A stretch of 6,928 nucleotides of DNA from CAJBLF01 sp964545415 (GTDB taxonomy: Bacteria; Patescibacteriota; Gracilibacteria; Absconditabacterales; Absconditicoccaceae). Location of the stretch: positions 1-6,928 of the forward strand of contig CAZJFP010000031.1 of assembly GCA_964545415.1 (NCBI GenBank), read 5' to 3'. Shown in pieces: positions 1-6,167 of the stretch (position 1 is the first letter of the stretch; each line of letters begins with the position of its first letter). A program made the translations under genes and the position numbers. The notes under the pieces were generated by a model. The model was not told the origin of the DNA. It searched no databases and saw only the letters and a list, made by a program, of their open reading frames with translations.

Positions 1-1
1 T

Positions 2-72
2 GGGGCGTTGGTGTAGTGGTAACACAACAGTCTTCGGAACTGTTGTCGGGGGTTCGATCCCCTCACGCCCTG
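2..72 (+). tRNA. tRNA with anticodon UCG; proposed tRNA-Trp(UCG), nominally tRNA-Arg
   Basis: The cloverleaf is complete. The acceptor stem pairs 2-8 with 65-71 (first pair G-U), the D arm is 11-25, the anticodon stem pairs 27-31 with 39-43 around loop CTTCGGA (anticodon TCG at 34-36, G37), and the T arm is 48-64 with loop TTCGATC. The discriminator is G72 and no CCA is encoded. By the standard code it would be called tRNA-Arg and read CGA/CGG. However, G73 with G2-C71 and G3-C70 are the acceptor features bacterial TrpRS recognises, the acceptor resembles E. coli tRNA-Trp (AGGGGCG/CGCCCCU), and A20, a usual Arg determinant, is absent (T here). Genes in this window use CGA/CGG where Trp is expected. 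The structure is certain; charging with Trp is an inference. Confidence 0.88.
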
Positions 73-101
73 AATCAAAAAAATTAATTAGTCATAAATA
101 T

Positions 102-195
102 ACAACAGTCTTCGCAACGCTAAAGCGGTATCCGAACTGTTAGCATAAAAGGTGAGATCGAATCCCGCAATCCTGCGGGGCCCTCACGCCCTGAA
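102..195 (+). pseudogene. Degenerate, 5'-truncated copy of the adjacent UCG tRNA
   Basis: Segments of the tRNA at 2-72 recur here in order: 24-36 (ACAACAGTCTTCG) at 102-114, the GAACTGTT anticodon-stem half near 134-141, and the 3' end 60-74 (CCCTCACGCCCTGAA) exactly at 181-195. The acceptor 5' strand and D arm are missing. Two foreign stretches break the copy: one after the anticodon containing the small palindrome CGCTAAAGCG, and one in the T arm containing the hairpin CCCGCA-ATCC-TGCGGG (164-179). It cannot fold as a tRNA, so a remnant of a duplicated tRNA is the best reading. A T-run follows at 220-227 but has only a poor stem in front of it. Confidence 0.6.
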
Positions 196-225
196 CTAAG
201 GAATTGGCTGAAAAGCTGATTTTTT

Positions 226-1608
226 TTATAATTCGACGAAATCGTGAAGCGAGGGAATAGAACAATCAAAGCCTAGTTTTTCAAGATTTTGCTTGAGCGT
301 AGATTGCGCTTCACCTTCACCATGCACGATAAACGTTTTCTTTGGTGGTGTAGTGAAACCTTTGGCTCGTCTCAAAAGTTGGTCAGCATCCGCATGTCCG
401 GAAAAACTATCGATCTTGGCTATCTCGAGATTGACCGGAAGCTGTAGTCACATGAATTGCACGACTTTGTCGCCTTGTAAGATGCGCCTACCAAGCGTTC
501 ACTCCGCCTGATATCCCACAAAGAGCAAGGTATTTCTAGTATCATCCAAACCATGCCTCAGATGATGGGTAATTCTTCATGCTGTGCACATACCGTTACC
601 GGCAATGATGACACACGGGGTATCGTAGGTATTGAGTTTCATCGAATCCTGGACGCTCGATGAATATTCCAAGTACGTATCGTCAAAAAATGGATTAGCG
701 AAATCCCTTAACGCATCAGTATCATAACATTCTTTATGTTTCTTGAAGATTTCCGTGGCTTTGATAGCCAAAGGGCTATCGAGGAATATTTTTTCTTGGG
801 GGAATTGTTGCTTGTTGATAAGGAGATTAAAAAAATATAGCAGTTCTTGGGTCCTTTCTACGGCGAACGAAGGAATCAAAAGCTTTCCTCACTTTGCATA
901 CGTTTCTTGAACGTATTTGAGCAAAAGCGCTTCCTTGTTTCCGATATCCTCATGATATCTATCTCCATAGGTGGATTCCATCAGAAGATAATCGGCTTCT
1001 GCAATCAAGGTAGGATTCTGGGTGATCGGAACATCCCGCTGTCCTATATCTCAGGAAAAAACGATCTTTGTTTGTTTGTCTCATTCAGTGATGAACACTT
1101 CGAGAGATGCTGATCATAAGATATGTCCTGCATCCTGATATCTTACCGAAACCGTATCGTTGATCGTAATCATCTCAGCATATTTCACGGTTTCAAAAAG
1201 CACCATGCATGCATCTGCATCTTCGGGAGTATACAACGGTTTTCTCGGAGGAAGATGTTCCCTGGATCTTCTCCTGTTTTCATCCTCGATATTTTTTTCT
1301 TGGATTTCCGCACTATCTTCCAAAAGGATCTTCACCAGATCCCTCGTAGCAGAAGTCGTATAGATCTTACCATTGAAACCCTGGATAAATAGCTTAGGGA
1401 TCAATCAACAATGATCGATATGCGCATGCGTGAGAAGAACGAAATCTATGGTCTTGGGATCGAACCCGAACGGTTCATAATTCAATCTCGTGACTTCCTT
1501 GGGTCACTGATACATACCACAGTCAACAAGAAATCTTGTCGTCCCTGCTTCGATCATATAGCATGAGCCGGTGACAATCTTGGCGGCTCAACAGAACGTG
1601 AGTTTCAT
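226..1608 (-). CDS. MBL-fold/beta-CASP ribonuclease (Ysh1/CPSF-like exonuclease family)
   Basis: This 460-aa protein belongs to the metallo-beta-lactamase beta-CASP RNA nucleases, cytosolic enzymes that process or degrade RNA with two zinc ions. In order it shows: N-terminal strand MKLTFCGAAKIVTGS; zinc motif HAHIDH at 61-66; H162 in GHILGSAS; SGDIG at 185-189 (metal ligand D187); ESTYGDR at 211-217; beta-CASP segments SFAVERTQELL at 247-257 and GNGMCTAGR at 337-345; GYQAEGTLG at 365-373; SGHAD at 403-407; and VHGE at 428-431. Length is normal for the family. Eleven in-frame TGA codons must be read as Gly (7, 35, 68, 165, 176, 186, 240, 344, 351, 370, 387); G186 is the invariant Gly of SGD. 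CGA at 414 lies in LLRWAKGF, where the family usually has Trp, and CGG encodes residue 191. The ATG start gives the canonical N-terminus. It lies 24 bases downstream of the small membrane gene, probably cotranscribed. No Shine-Dalgarno is seen. Confidence 0.93.
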
Positions 1609-1632
1609 AGGAACAAGATAGAGAGTAAAAAA

Positions 1633-1845
1633 TTATTTTTTGGAACGGATGCCCAAAAGGCTGATGACAAATACTCCGGTATACATGATGAAGCCATAGA
1701 GACAGACAGGGATGCCGAACAAGTTTGAGCATCCGCCAACCGGACAGGATTTGGCGATGATTTCTCCATATGAAAGATATCCGGAAAATAGCATGCCAGC
1801 GATGGCGATAATCAGGATGATCCTAAGCGCAAGAAACTTTTTCAT
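1633..1845 (-). CDS. Small two-helix membrane protein resembling the N-terminal half of VKOR
   Basis: This 70-aa protein has two hydrophobic helices (about 5-25 and 47-65) joined by a short loop with CPVGGC (C34, C39), then FGIPVCLYGFIMY (C48). The CP...C, GIPV.L.G and Y pattern matches the first half of bacterial vitamin K epoxide reductase homologues, which use loop cysteines to pass electrons to DsbA-like partners. The second half with the active-site CxxC helix is absent, so catalysis like a full VKOR is unlikely. A redox relay or structural role is a guess. It has no TGA, CGA or CGG codons. The stop TAA is 24 bases before the nuclease ATG, suggesting one transcript. ATG 1845 is the only good start. 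The gene itself is well supported; the VKOR relationship is moderate. Confidence 0.72.
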   Translation of the reverse strand: MKKFLALRIILIIAIAGMLFSGYLSYGEIIAKSCPVGGCSNLFGIPVCLYGFIMYTGVFVISLLGIRSKK

Positions 1846-1877
1846 TGTCAGAAAAAAAGGATAAAAAAGATATCTCT

Positions 1878-1905
1878 ACTGTACACAATGAAAGAAAAAA
1901 AGCAA
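1878..1905 (-). promoter_or_regulatory. Candidate promoter for the VKOR-like/nuclease pair
   Basis: On the minus strand TTGCTT (1905-1900) and TACAGT (1883-1878) are 16 bases apart. This would start RNA near 1871, about 25 bases before the ATG at 1845. The match is by eye only and the -10 box is imperfect. Confidence 0.35.
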
Positions 1906-1928
1906 ATCCAGAGGGAAACAAGATAATC

Positions 1929-1956
1929 TTGCATTGGACGGTCTATTCCCTAAAAT
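1929..1956 (+). promoter_or_regulatory. Candidate promoter for the DUF378 gene
   Basis: TTGCAT (1929-1934) and TAAAAT (1951-1956) are 16 bases apart. RNA would begin near 1963, leaving about 32 bases before ATG 1995 but only about 5 before the in-frame ATG at 1968, which favours the later start. It lies back to back with the minus-strand promoter at 1878-1905. Confidence 0.45.
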
Positions 1957-1994
1957 AAACGTGTTATATGTTTTACTTTATAACAACATTTTCA

Positions 1995-2255
1995 ATGAAA
2001 GTTCTTTACTGGGTTTTTTTGATCCTTTTAGTAGTAGGAGGTTTGAACCGAGGTTTATACGCACGGTTGGATCTTAATTTGGTTGCAACCGTATTCCCAG
2101 ATGTAGCAACAACAACTACTGATGCTGCTGGTGTAGAGACAACCGTTACAACTATGAACATGATTGCAAAGATCGTATACTCATTAGTGACTGTTGGAGC
2201 GCTCCGAACATTGATAGCAAACTTCGGATGCAAATGCTGCAAAAAAAGCGCATAA
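1995..2255 (+). CDS. DUF378 family small membrane protein
   Basis: This 86-aa protein has two membrane helices (about 3-18 and 53-75), a Thr-rich loop (TTTTDAAGVETTVTT) between them and a Cys/Lys-rich tail GCKCCKKSA. The stretch GGLN-W-GLYA-W-LDLNLVATVF matches the DUF378 signature (GGLNWGLVGLF.FNLVA), but both W positions are written CGA (2049-2051) and CGG (2064-2066). A third, CGA at 2205-2207, gives GALWTL. Read as Arg these would put charges in the membrane segments, so this gene is a main witness for CGA/CGG = Trp. The family has no known biochemical function. ATG 1995 is preferred over in-frame ATG 1968 because it gives the usual family N-terminus and a sensible leader. A terminator follows directly, so the gene is probably monocistronic. 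Confidence 0.88.
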   Translation: MKVLYWVFLILLVVGGLNRGLYARLDLNLVATVFPDVATTTTDAAGVETTVTTMNMIAKIVYSLVTVGALRTLIANFGCKCCKKSA

Positions 2256-2278
2256 TACCTAATTTTTCATCAATGAAA

Positions 2279-2309
2279 GACTCCCCGATGAGGGAGTTTT
2301 TCTTTTTCT
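2279..2309 (+). terminator. Rho-independent terminator after the DUF378 gene
   Basis: ACTCCC (2280-2285) pairs with GGGAGT (2292-2297) around a 6-base loop and runs into a T-rich tail (TTTTTCTTTTT). It lies 24 bases past the stop codon. Confidence 0.85.
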
Positions 2310-2317
2310 AGAAAAGA

Positions 2318-2343
2318 TTGACATTTTATAGGAAATATATAAA
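2318..2343 (+). promoter_or_regulatory. Weak candidate promoter for the three-gene cluster
   Basis: A perfect -35-like TTGACA (2318-2323) is followed by TATATA/TATAAA at 2336-2343, but the spacing (12-14) is short. A transcript must start between the terminator at 2279-2309 and the ATG at 2376, so a promoter is expected here; the exact boxes are uncertain. Confidence 0.3.
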
Positions 2344-2375
2344 AAAGGAGAACTAAATTTTTATATTTTCACAAT

Positions 2376-2639
2376 ATGAAAGACATGGGATTTACAACAC
2401 ATGGAAAATATGACGCGATAGATATGATGGAATTGGATATAGATACCGATGTAGAAGCAGGAGGGAATCCTGAGCTTTTGGCATCTTTGGTAACCGGCAA
2501 GACCACTGACAAGATCAACCTAGATAACGTCATCAAGACGATAAAAGAACGTGTACCTTCGGAAGCGCATGAAGAATGCATAAAGATAATCCAGAAGCGC
2601 CTTGGAATCATCTTATCCAAGGAAGAATTAGCCGCATAA
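2376..2639 (+). CDS. Unknown 87-aa acidic protein, first gene of a three-gene cluster
   Basis: I do not recognise this protein. It is soluble, with an acidic N-terminal half (MMELDIDTDVEAGG) and a probable helical C-terminal half (residues 47-87: DNVIKTIKERV...EECIKIIQKRLGIILSKEELA). There is no signal peptide or membrane segment. Its two Arg codons are CGT and CGC, and there is no TGA, CGA or CGG. It is followed after 26 bases by the 166-aa gene, with no terminator between, so the two and the carrier-protein-like gene are probably one operon. ATG 2376 is the only reasonable start; the AAGGAG at 2345-2350 is 25 bases upstream, too far for normal ribosome binding. Confidence 0.75.
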   Translation: MKDMGFTTHGKYDAIDMMELDIDTDVEAGGNPELLASLVTGKTTDKINLDNVIKTIKERVPSEAHEECIKIIQKRLGIILSKEELAA

Positions 2640-2665
2640 AGTAACTTTTATATCGCTATCTGTCC

Positions 2666-3166
2666 ATGAAAGAGACATTGAAATTTAGTGATGAAATGCA
2701 AGCCGTCAAGACCAAGATATTCAATGCATACGATCACATCTTCCAACATTTCTACGAAAACAAGGAAAAAGGAAAAGGATGGATCATCTGACTAGAAAGA
2801 TGATTGGTTTCCCACAACGGCAAAGAGTATTTTGAGGACTATTTCGAAACCACACACACAGAGCTCAAGGAAAAGATGAAAGAGACGGGAAGTGATGTAG
2901 AATACCCACGATTGATGGTTACAAGGATGCATATGAGCAACAATCAGACCATCATTTTTTCGAGAGATATCAAACTCGATCTACCATGAAAAAATATCGT
3001 CTACCTAGATGATATATTAGAAAACATACCGTTGAATATGAGACATTTGTTCTACAATAAAATCAATGAGTTGAAACTCGAAGAGAAGTTCTTTCGGGAA
3101 AGGAAAAGAATGGAAGAAACCAAAAAGAACACCAACAGCGAATTAGCAAAAGATATGGTCGCATAA
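2666..3166 (+). CDS. Unknown 166-aa cytosolic protein, second gene of the cluster
   Basis: I do not recognise this protein. With UGA = Gly it is a continuous 166-aa reading frame; TGA encodes G42, G46 and G108. Opening MKETLKFSDEMQAVKTKIFNAYDHIF looks helical, the middle (48-125) is mixed strand/helix (IIGLERGLVSHNGKEYF, VTRMHM, TIIFSRDIKLDLPGKNIVYLDD), and the C-terminal 30 residues are a charged probable helix or coiled coil (EEKFFWERKRMEETKKN). CGA at residue 82 (YPWLM) and CGG at 144 (FFWER) are read as Trp. Under the standard code it would split into three fragments, so it is easily missed. It sits 26 bases after the 87-aa gene and 19 before the carrier-protein-like gene. No signal peptide or membrane helix is present. 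Confidence 0.82.
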
Positions 3167-3185
3167 AAAACAAAAAACAAGCACT

Positions 3186-3425
3186 ATGGAAAGAAAACAA
3201 TTGGAAGAAAAAACAAAAAAAACAATTGCGCAAGCATTGAGCATTGAAGAGAATCTTTGCACGCCGGAAACCAGATTCATTGAAGACTTAGGGGCAGATA
3301 CCATAGATATGGTGCATCTGATCATTAGGTTAGAAAAAGCGTTCAATATAAGCATACTGGACAAAGATGCATCAAGCATCAAGACGGTCGGAGAAATGAT
3401 AACGTGCGTGGAAAAATACGTGTAA
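3186..3425 (+). CDS. Acyl-carrier-protein-like protein with Thr replacing the phosphopantetheine Ser
   Basis: This 79-aa protein has the full ACP size and layout: helix 1 (KQLEEKTKKTIAQAL), the ETRFIEDLGAD loop, and helix 2 DMVHLIIRLEKAFNISI. The canonical signature LGADSLDTVELV appears as LGADTIDMVHLI. The attachment serine is Thr39 (codon ACC) while Asp38 and the hydrophobic core are kept. In the family that Ser carries the 4'-phosphopantetheine arm, so this protein probably cannot carry acyl groups in the normal way. It may instead act as an ACP-like adaptor or partner protein. It is the last gene of the 2376-3425 cluster, 19 bases after the 166-aa unknown, and ends in a strong terminator. 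There is no Shine-Dalgarno. The fold assignment is strong, the function open. Confidence 0.85.
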   Translation: MERKQLEEKTKKTIAQALSIEENLCTPETRFIEDLGADTIDMVHLIIRLEKAFNISILDKDASSIKTVGEMITCVEKYV

Positions 3426-3441
3426 TAAGACATTTCACAAA

Positions 3442-3475
3442 GAAAAAACGTGGTATATATGACCACGTCTTTTTG
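3442..3475. terminator. Bidirectional terminator between the carrier-protein-like gene and tgt
   Basis: ACGTGGT (3448-3454) pairs with ACCACGT (3462-3468), 7-base loop. On + it is followed by CTTTTTG; on minus the A-run 3442-3447 becomes a U-run. It lies 16 bases after one stop and next to the tgt stop, so it can serve both converging genes. Confidence 0.85.
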
Positions 3476-4624
3476 TTATTTCTTGAGCATATTCTTTTTC
3501 CAATCCTCAACGATCTTGTGGAGATAGACGATATTGTGAAGCGATAAGAGAATGCCACCCAGCATCTCTTTTTCTTTGATCAGATGATGAAGATATGCTT
3601 TGGTGAAATGTTTGCAGGTATAGCAAACACAATCATCCGTGAGCGGAGTAAAATCTTTGGTATATTTTGCATTGTTTATTTTGATGTGTCCATTTGCCGA
3701 AAACGCCTCACCATGTCTACCCAATCTCGTCGGCAGCACACAATCGAACATATCGAATCCTTCCTCTATCGCATGAGATATATCTTCCGGAGTACCTACT
3801 CCCATCAAATATCTCGGCACGTTTGTAGGTAATTTCGAAGCGGTATACGCAACGACTTCGCGGATCAGATCTTTGGATTCTCCGACACTTACACCACCGA
3901 CCGCAATACCATCTCGTGCATATTGACTAAGAAAATCAACCGACTGTTGTCTCAAGTCTAAGTACGTTCCTCCTTGAACGATAGGAAACAATACTCAACG
4001 GACCTGTTCATATTTTGGCTTCAAATGATCGAAGGCTCTCTTGGCTCGACGATGGGTCATCTGCATATGCTTTTCTATTGTTTTTTTGTCAGCTCACGCA
4101 GGCGAACAAACATCCAACACCATCATAATATCTGATCACAGATTACACTGGATATCGACGACACGTTCCGGAGTGAATTCATGCTTGGATCCATCATACG
4201 GCGAACGGAACTTTACCCCATTCTCCGTCAACTTCATTTTTACCTCATGTCATCATCATTCATTATTCATCTTTCATCTTTCATCATTTTTTCCCAATCC
4301 AAGGGAAAAAACCTGGAATCCTCCACTATCCGTCAAGACAAGCTTATCCCAGTTTTCAAAGGAATGTAGTCCTCATGCCGCTTTTATCAGCTCGTCACCG
4401 GGACGCAGATATAAATGGAAGGTATTCGCCAAGATGAGTTGGATCTCGGGAAGGTCTCAGATATATTTCTTATCTTTGAGCATATCGAGGATCATTCCCT
4501 TGATCGTAGCCTTAGTACCGACAGGCATAAAAACCGGGGTTGTCAAGGTAATTCCATTGAGGGTGATCTGTCAAACCCTTGCATTCCCCTTCTGTTTGAG
4601 TATCTTAAAATTAAGTTTAGACAT
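3476..4624 (-). CDS. tgt: tRNA-guanine transglycosylase (queuosine pathway)
   Basis: This 382-aa enzyme exchanges guanine at position 34 of GUN-anticodon tRNAs for preQ1 in queuosine synthesis. It shows TPVFMPVGT at 29-37, ANTFHLYLRPG at 66-76, LTDSGGFQVFSL at 97-108 (catalytic D99), D171 and C173 in LDVCSP (preQ1 pocket), PIVQGG at 214-219, GGVSVGE at 243-249, nucleophile D294 in FDCVLPTR, and the zinc site C332, C334, C337, H363. Ten TGA codons encode Gly (18, 56, 84, 117, 123-125, 163, 177, 210). CGA encodes W193 in THRWAKR, where the family has a conserved Trp, and residue 237. Conserved arginines use AGA, CGT or CGC. Compared with typical bacterial enzymes there is an extra low-complexity stretch at about 111-134. 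Length is otherwise normal. ATG 4624 gives the usual family N-terminus. Confidence 0.96.
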
Positions 4625-4653
4625 AGAAAATATGAGGTGATAAAGTGCAAGAA

Positions 4654-4681
4654 TGTATAGGATTCTAGCGAACAAATTCAA
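4654..4681 (-). promoter_or_regulatory. Candidate tgt promoter
   Basis: On the minus strand TTGAAT (4681-4676) and TATACA (4659-4654) are 16 bases apart, giving a leader of about 23 bases before the ATG at 4624. The 16-base spacing equals that of the other readable promoters here. Confidence 0.4.
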
Positions 4682-4690
4682 TTGTTTATT

Positions 4691-4758
4691 CGTCATCGCG
4701 AGCGTAGCGCGGCGATCTTAGTCTAAGATTGCTTCGTCATTTTATTCCTCGCAATGAC
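4691..4758. repeat. Imperfect palindromic dispersed-type repeat (REP/MITE-like)
   Basis: Left arm 4692-4719 (GTCATCGCGAG ... GCGATCTTA) and right arm 4724-4758 (TAAGATTGC ... CTCGCAATGAC) are inverted, with matching outer GTCAT.GCGAG and inner GC.ATCTTA blocks. Repeats of this GTCATTGCGAG/GCAATCTTA type are common between genes in many bacteria, including CPR genomes. It lies between the divergent tgt and 148-aa genes. Only one copy is visible here, so its dispersed nature is inferred. Confidence 0.65.
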
Positions 4759-4785
4759 ATTCATTTATCGTTTAATCATTTCATC

Positions 4786-5232
4786 GTGTTAGAGCAGATC
4801 AAAGCAGAACTCGCTAAGCATTGCAAACCCGAAGAGAAGAAGGGAATTTTTTTCTCGTTGTATGACGTCAACGGCAAAATCCTCGCTTCGCATGGAACCG
4901 TAGAAACCGATAAGACAACAACACAACTCACTGATCTCATCTACAACGGACTCCTCGCCAAGTACGAACACACGACTAAGACTATCGTGATCGATATCAT
5001 CCAATCATATATCCAAGAAACCGATATCAACAAGCTACTTTCTTTACCGACCAAAGATTACGGAATCTTCTTAGTGAATACCGAAACGAAAAAAAGCGGA
5101 GCGATCCTCCCAAACACGAAATGAGTGAACGACGTAAAAACAGCATTAGGACTCATCAAACAGAAATATTGAATTTCCGGCAACGTCAGCATGTATAGTT
5201 TCAGAACGGAGAGAGTAACGATAGGATTATAA
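4786..5232 (+). CDS. Unknown 148-aa conserved-looking protein, possibly AMMECR1-like
   Basis: With UGA = Gly the frame runs through two internal TGAs (G113 in LPNTKGVND and G129 in KYGISGN) to TAA. Visible blocks are GIFFSLYDVNGKILASHGT (20-38), LIYNGLL, DYGIFLV, GAILPNTKG (105-113) and a C-terminal KQKYGISGNVSMYSFRTERV (125-144). The order (strand-loop near residue 25, LLP-like block, then a C-terminal strand) recalls AMMECR1-domain proteins, but the RGCIG motif is missing, so this is weak. There is no signal peptide or membrane helix. The GTG at 4786 is preferred; extending upstream would translate the palindromic repeat. It converges on the recombinase gene, their stop codons overlapping in one TTATAA. 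Confidence 0.75.
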
Positions 5233-6042
5233 CGGACTTTGAATATGCTGCAAATGATGGGTAGCGACCTGAGTATATATTTGTGTTGTTTTGATATTTG
5301 TATGTCAAAGCAAGACCTGAATGTAGCGAATATCAGTTCCACTTTCCAATAAATGAGTAGCAAAACTATGACGAAGCGAATGAAAAGTCGCTTTTTTCTG
5401 TATTCATGCTTTGGCCATCGCATGCTGAAAGATATGCTGAGCAGATCTCTTGGTTAACGCACCGCCACCTTGTTCAGAATGAAATAACGGATCGTCATAG
5501 GATTTTCCTTCCATCAATGTTTTGATCTCATCAACAATCTTGTCTGGCAACAACGTGATTCTGTCTTTTTGTCATTTGGCGGATTTGATATGAATAGTTC
5601 TTTGGTCCAGATTGATATCGCCGACACGAAGATAAAAAATCTCTCACACTCTAAGTCCCGCACCATATGCCAACGATAAGAGCGTTTTGTGTTTACTATT
5701 ATTCGTACTATCCAACAATCTCTGGATCTCAAAGCGAGAAAGTACGACGGGAAGCGTTCTTGGCTCTTTGGACAATTTGATTTCCTGACCAAGAGAAATT
5801 TTGACAATCTGACGACAAAAAAACTTGATAACTTCCTTATACAGATTAACTGTCTTGGGCGCTTTGCCTTGCTTTTGGAGATGTAGGATAAAATCCAAGA
5901 CCTTTTCACGAGAAATCTTGGACACATCATAATTAAGCCATTTCAAGAAAAATCTGAGACAATTGGAATAAATCTCTACTGTCCTTGGACTGTAGTTTCT
6001 GTGTTGAAGCTCTCTGCTGAGCTGAAGTAAGTAATCTTGCAT
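5227..6042 (-). CDS. Xer-type tyrosine recombinase/integrase
   Basis: This 271-aa cytosolic DNA strand-exchange enzyme has an N-terminal SAM-like core-binding domain (residues 1-82: YSPRTVEIYSNCLRFFLKWL, KAPKTVNLYKEVIKFF) and a C-terminal catalytic domain (about 95-271). The active residues are all present: R131 in GAGLRVGE, K156 in KSAKGQKD, H221 and R224 in HSLRHSFATHLL, H247 in LLGHTNIKTTQIY, and nucleophile Y256. Four TGA codons encode Gly (133, 157, 213, 246), including the Gly of LLGH; without recoding the gene looks truncated at 5644. There is no CGA or CGG, and the catalytic R224 is CGT, which fixes CGT as Arg. Size fits XerC/XerD or related chromosome-dimer recombinases rather than phage integrases; which one cannot be told. 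The ATG at 6042 has no Shine-Dalgarno. Confidence 0.95.
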
Positions 6043-6139
6043 TTTGAGAAGAATAAAAAGTAAAAAGAGTTGATTTTTTACAAGTTTTCTATATACTCAT
6101 ATCACAATGTCCGAAGACCATGAAAGTGGTATAGGATCG

Positions 6140-6160
6140 CCCTACAAAAACCTTGTAGGG
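6140..6160. repeat. Strong hairpin between the MazF-like and recombinase genes
   Basis: CCCTACAA (6140-6147) pairs perfectly with TTGTAGGG (6153-6160) around a 5-base loop. It lies just past the stop of the MazF-like gene on the minus strand but no U-run follows, so it is not a standard terminator. It may stabilise the mRNA end or be part of a repeat. Confidence 0.6.
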
Positions 6161-6167
6161 AGAACAA

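Noticed and set aside
60..195. The 15-base direct repeat (60-74 and 181-195) as attachment sites for the recombinase
   Set aside because: The copies are 121 bases apart with no cargo, and further tRNA segments are shared, so a tRNA duplication explains it. The recombinase looks Xer-like and lies 5 kb away.
293..511. Plus-strand open frame opposite the nuclease C-terminus
   Set aside because: Shadow of the minus-strand gene; the translation has no recognisable features.
226..1608. Nuclease gene as a decayed pseudogene with many stops
   Set aside because: All eleven interruptions are TGA in one unbroken frame at positions fitting Gly; there are no frameshifts and all motifs are intact.
1968..1994. 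Upstream ATG 1968 as start of the DUF378 protein
   Set aside because: It would leave about 5 bases of leader after the likely promoter and adds 9 residues not typical of the family; ATG 1995 fits better.
2345..2350. AAGGAG as ribosome binding site of the 87-aa gene
   Set aside because: It is 25 bases from the ATG and no start codon lies at the right distance.
4041..4640. Long plus-strand open frame opposite tgt
   Set aside because: It is the antisense shadow of tgt, whose motifs are fully conserved on the minus strand.
4729..4785. N-terminal extension of the 148-aa protein from TTG 4729
   Set aside because: The extension translates the right arm of the palindromic repeat; GTG 4786 is a better start.
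5644..6042. Recombinase as a truncated fragment lacking its catalytic domain
   Set aside because: Reading through TGA as Gly restores the complete catalytic domain including H-x-x-R and the nucleophile Tyr.
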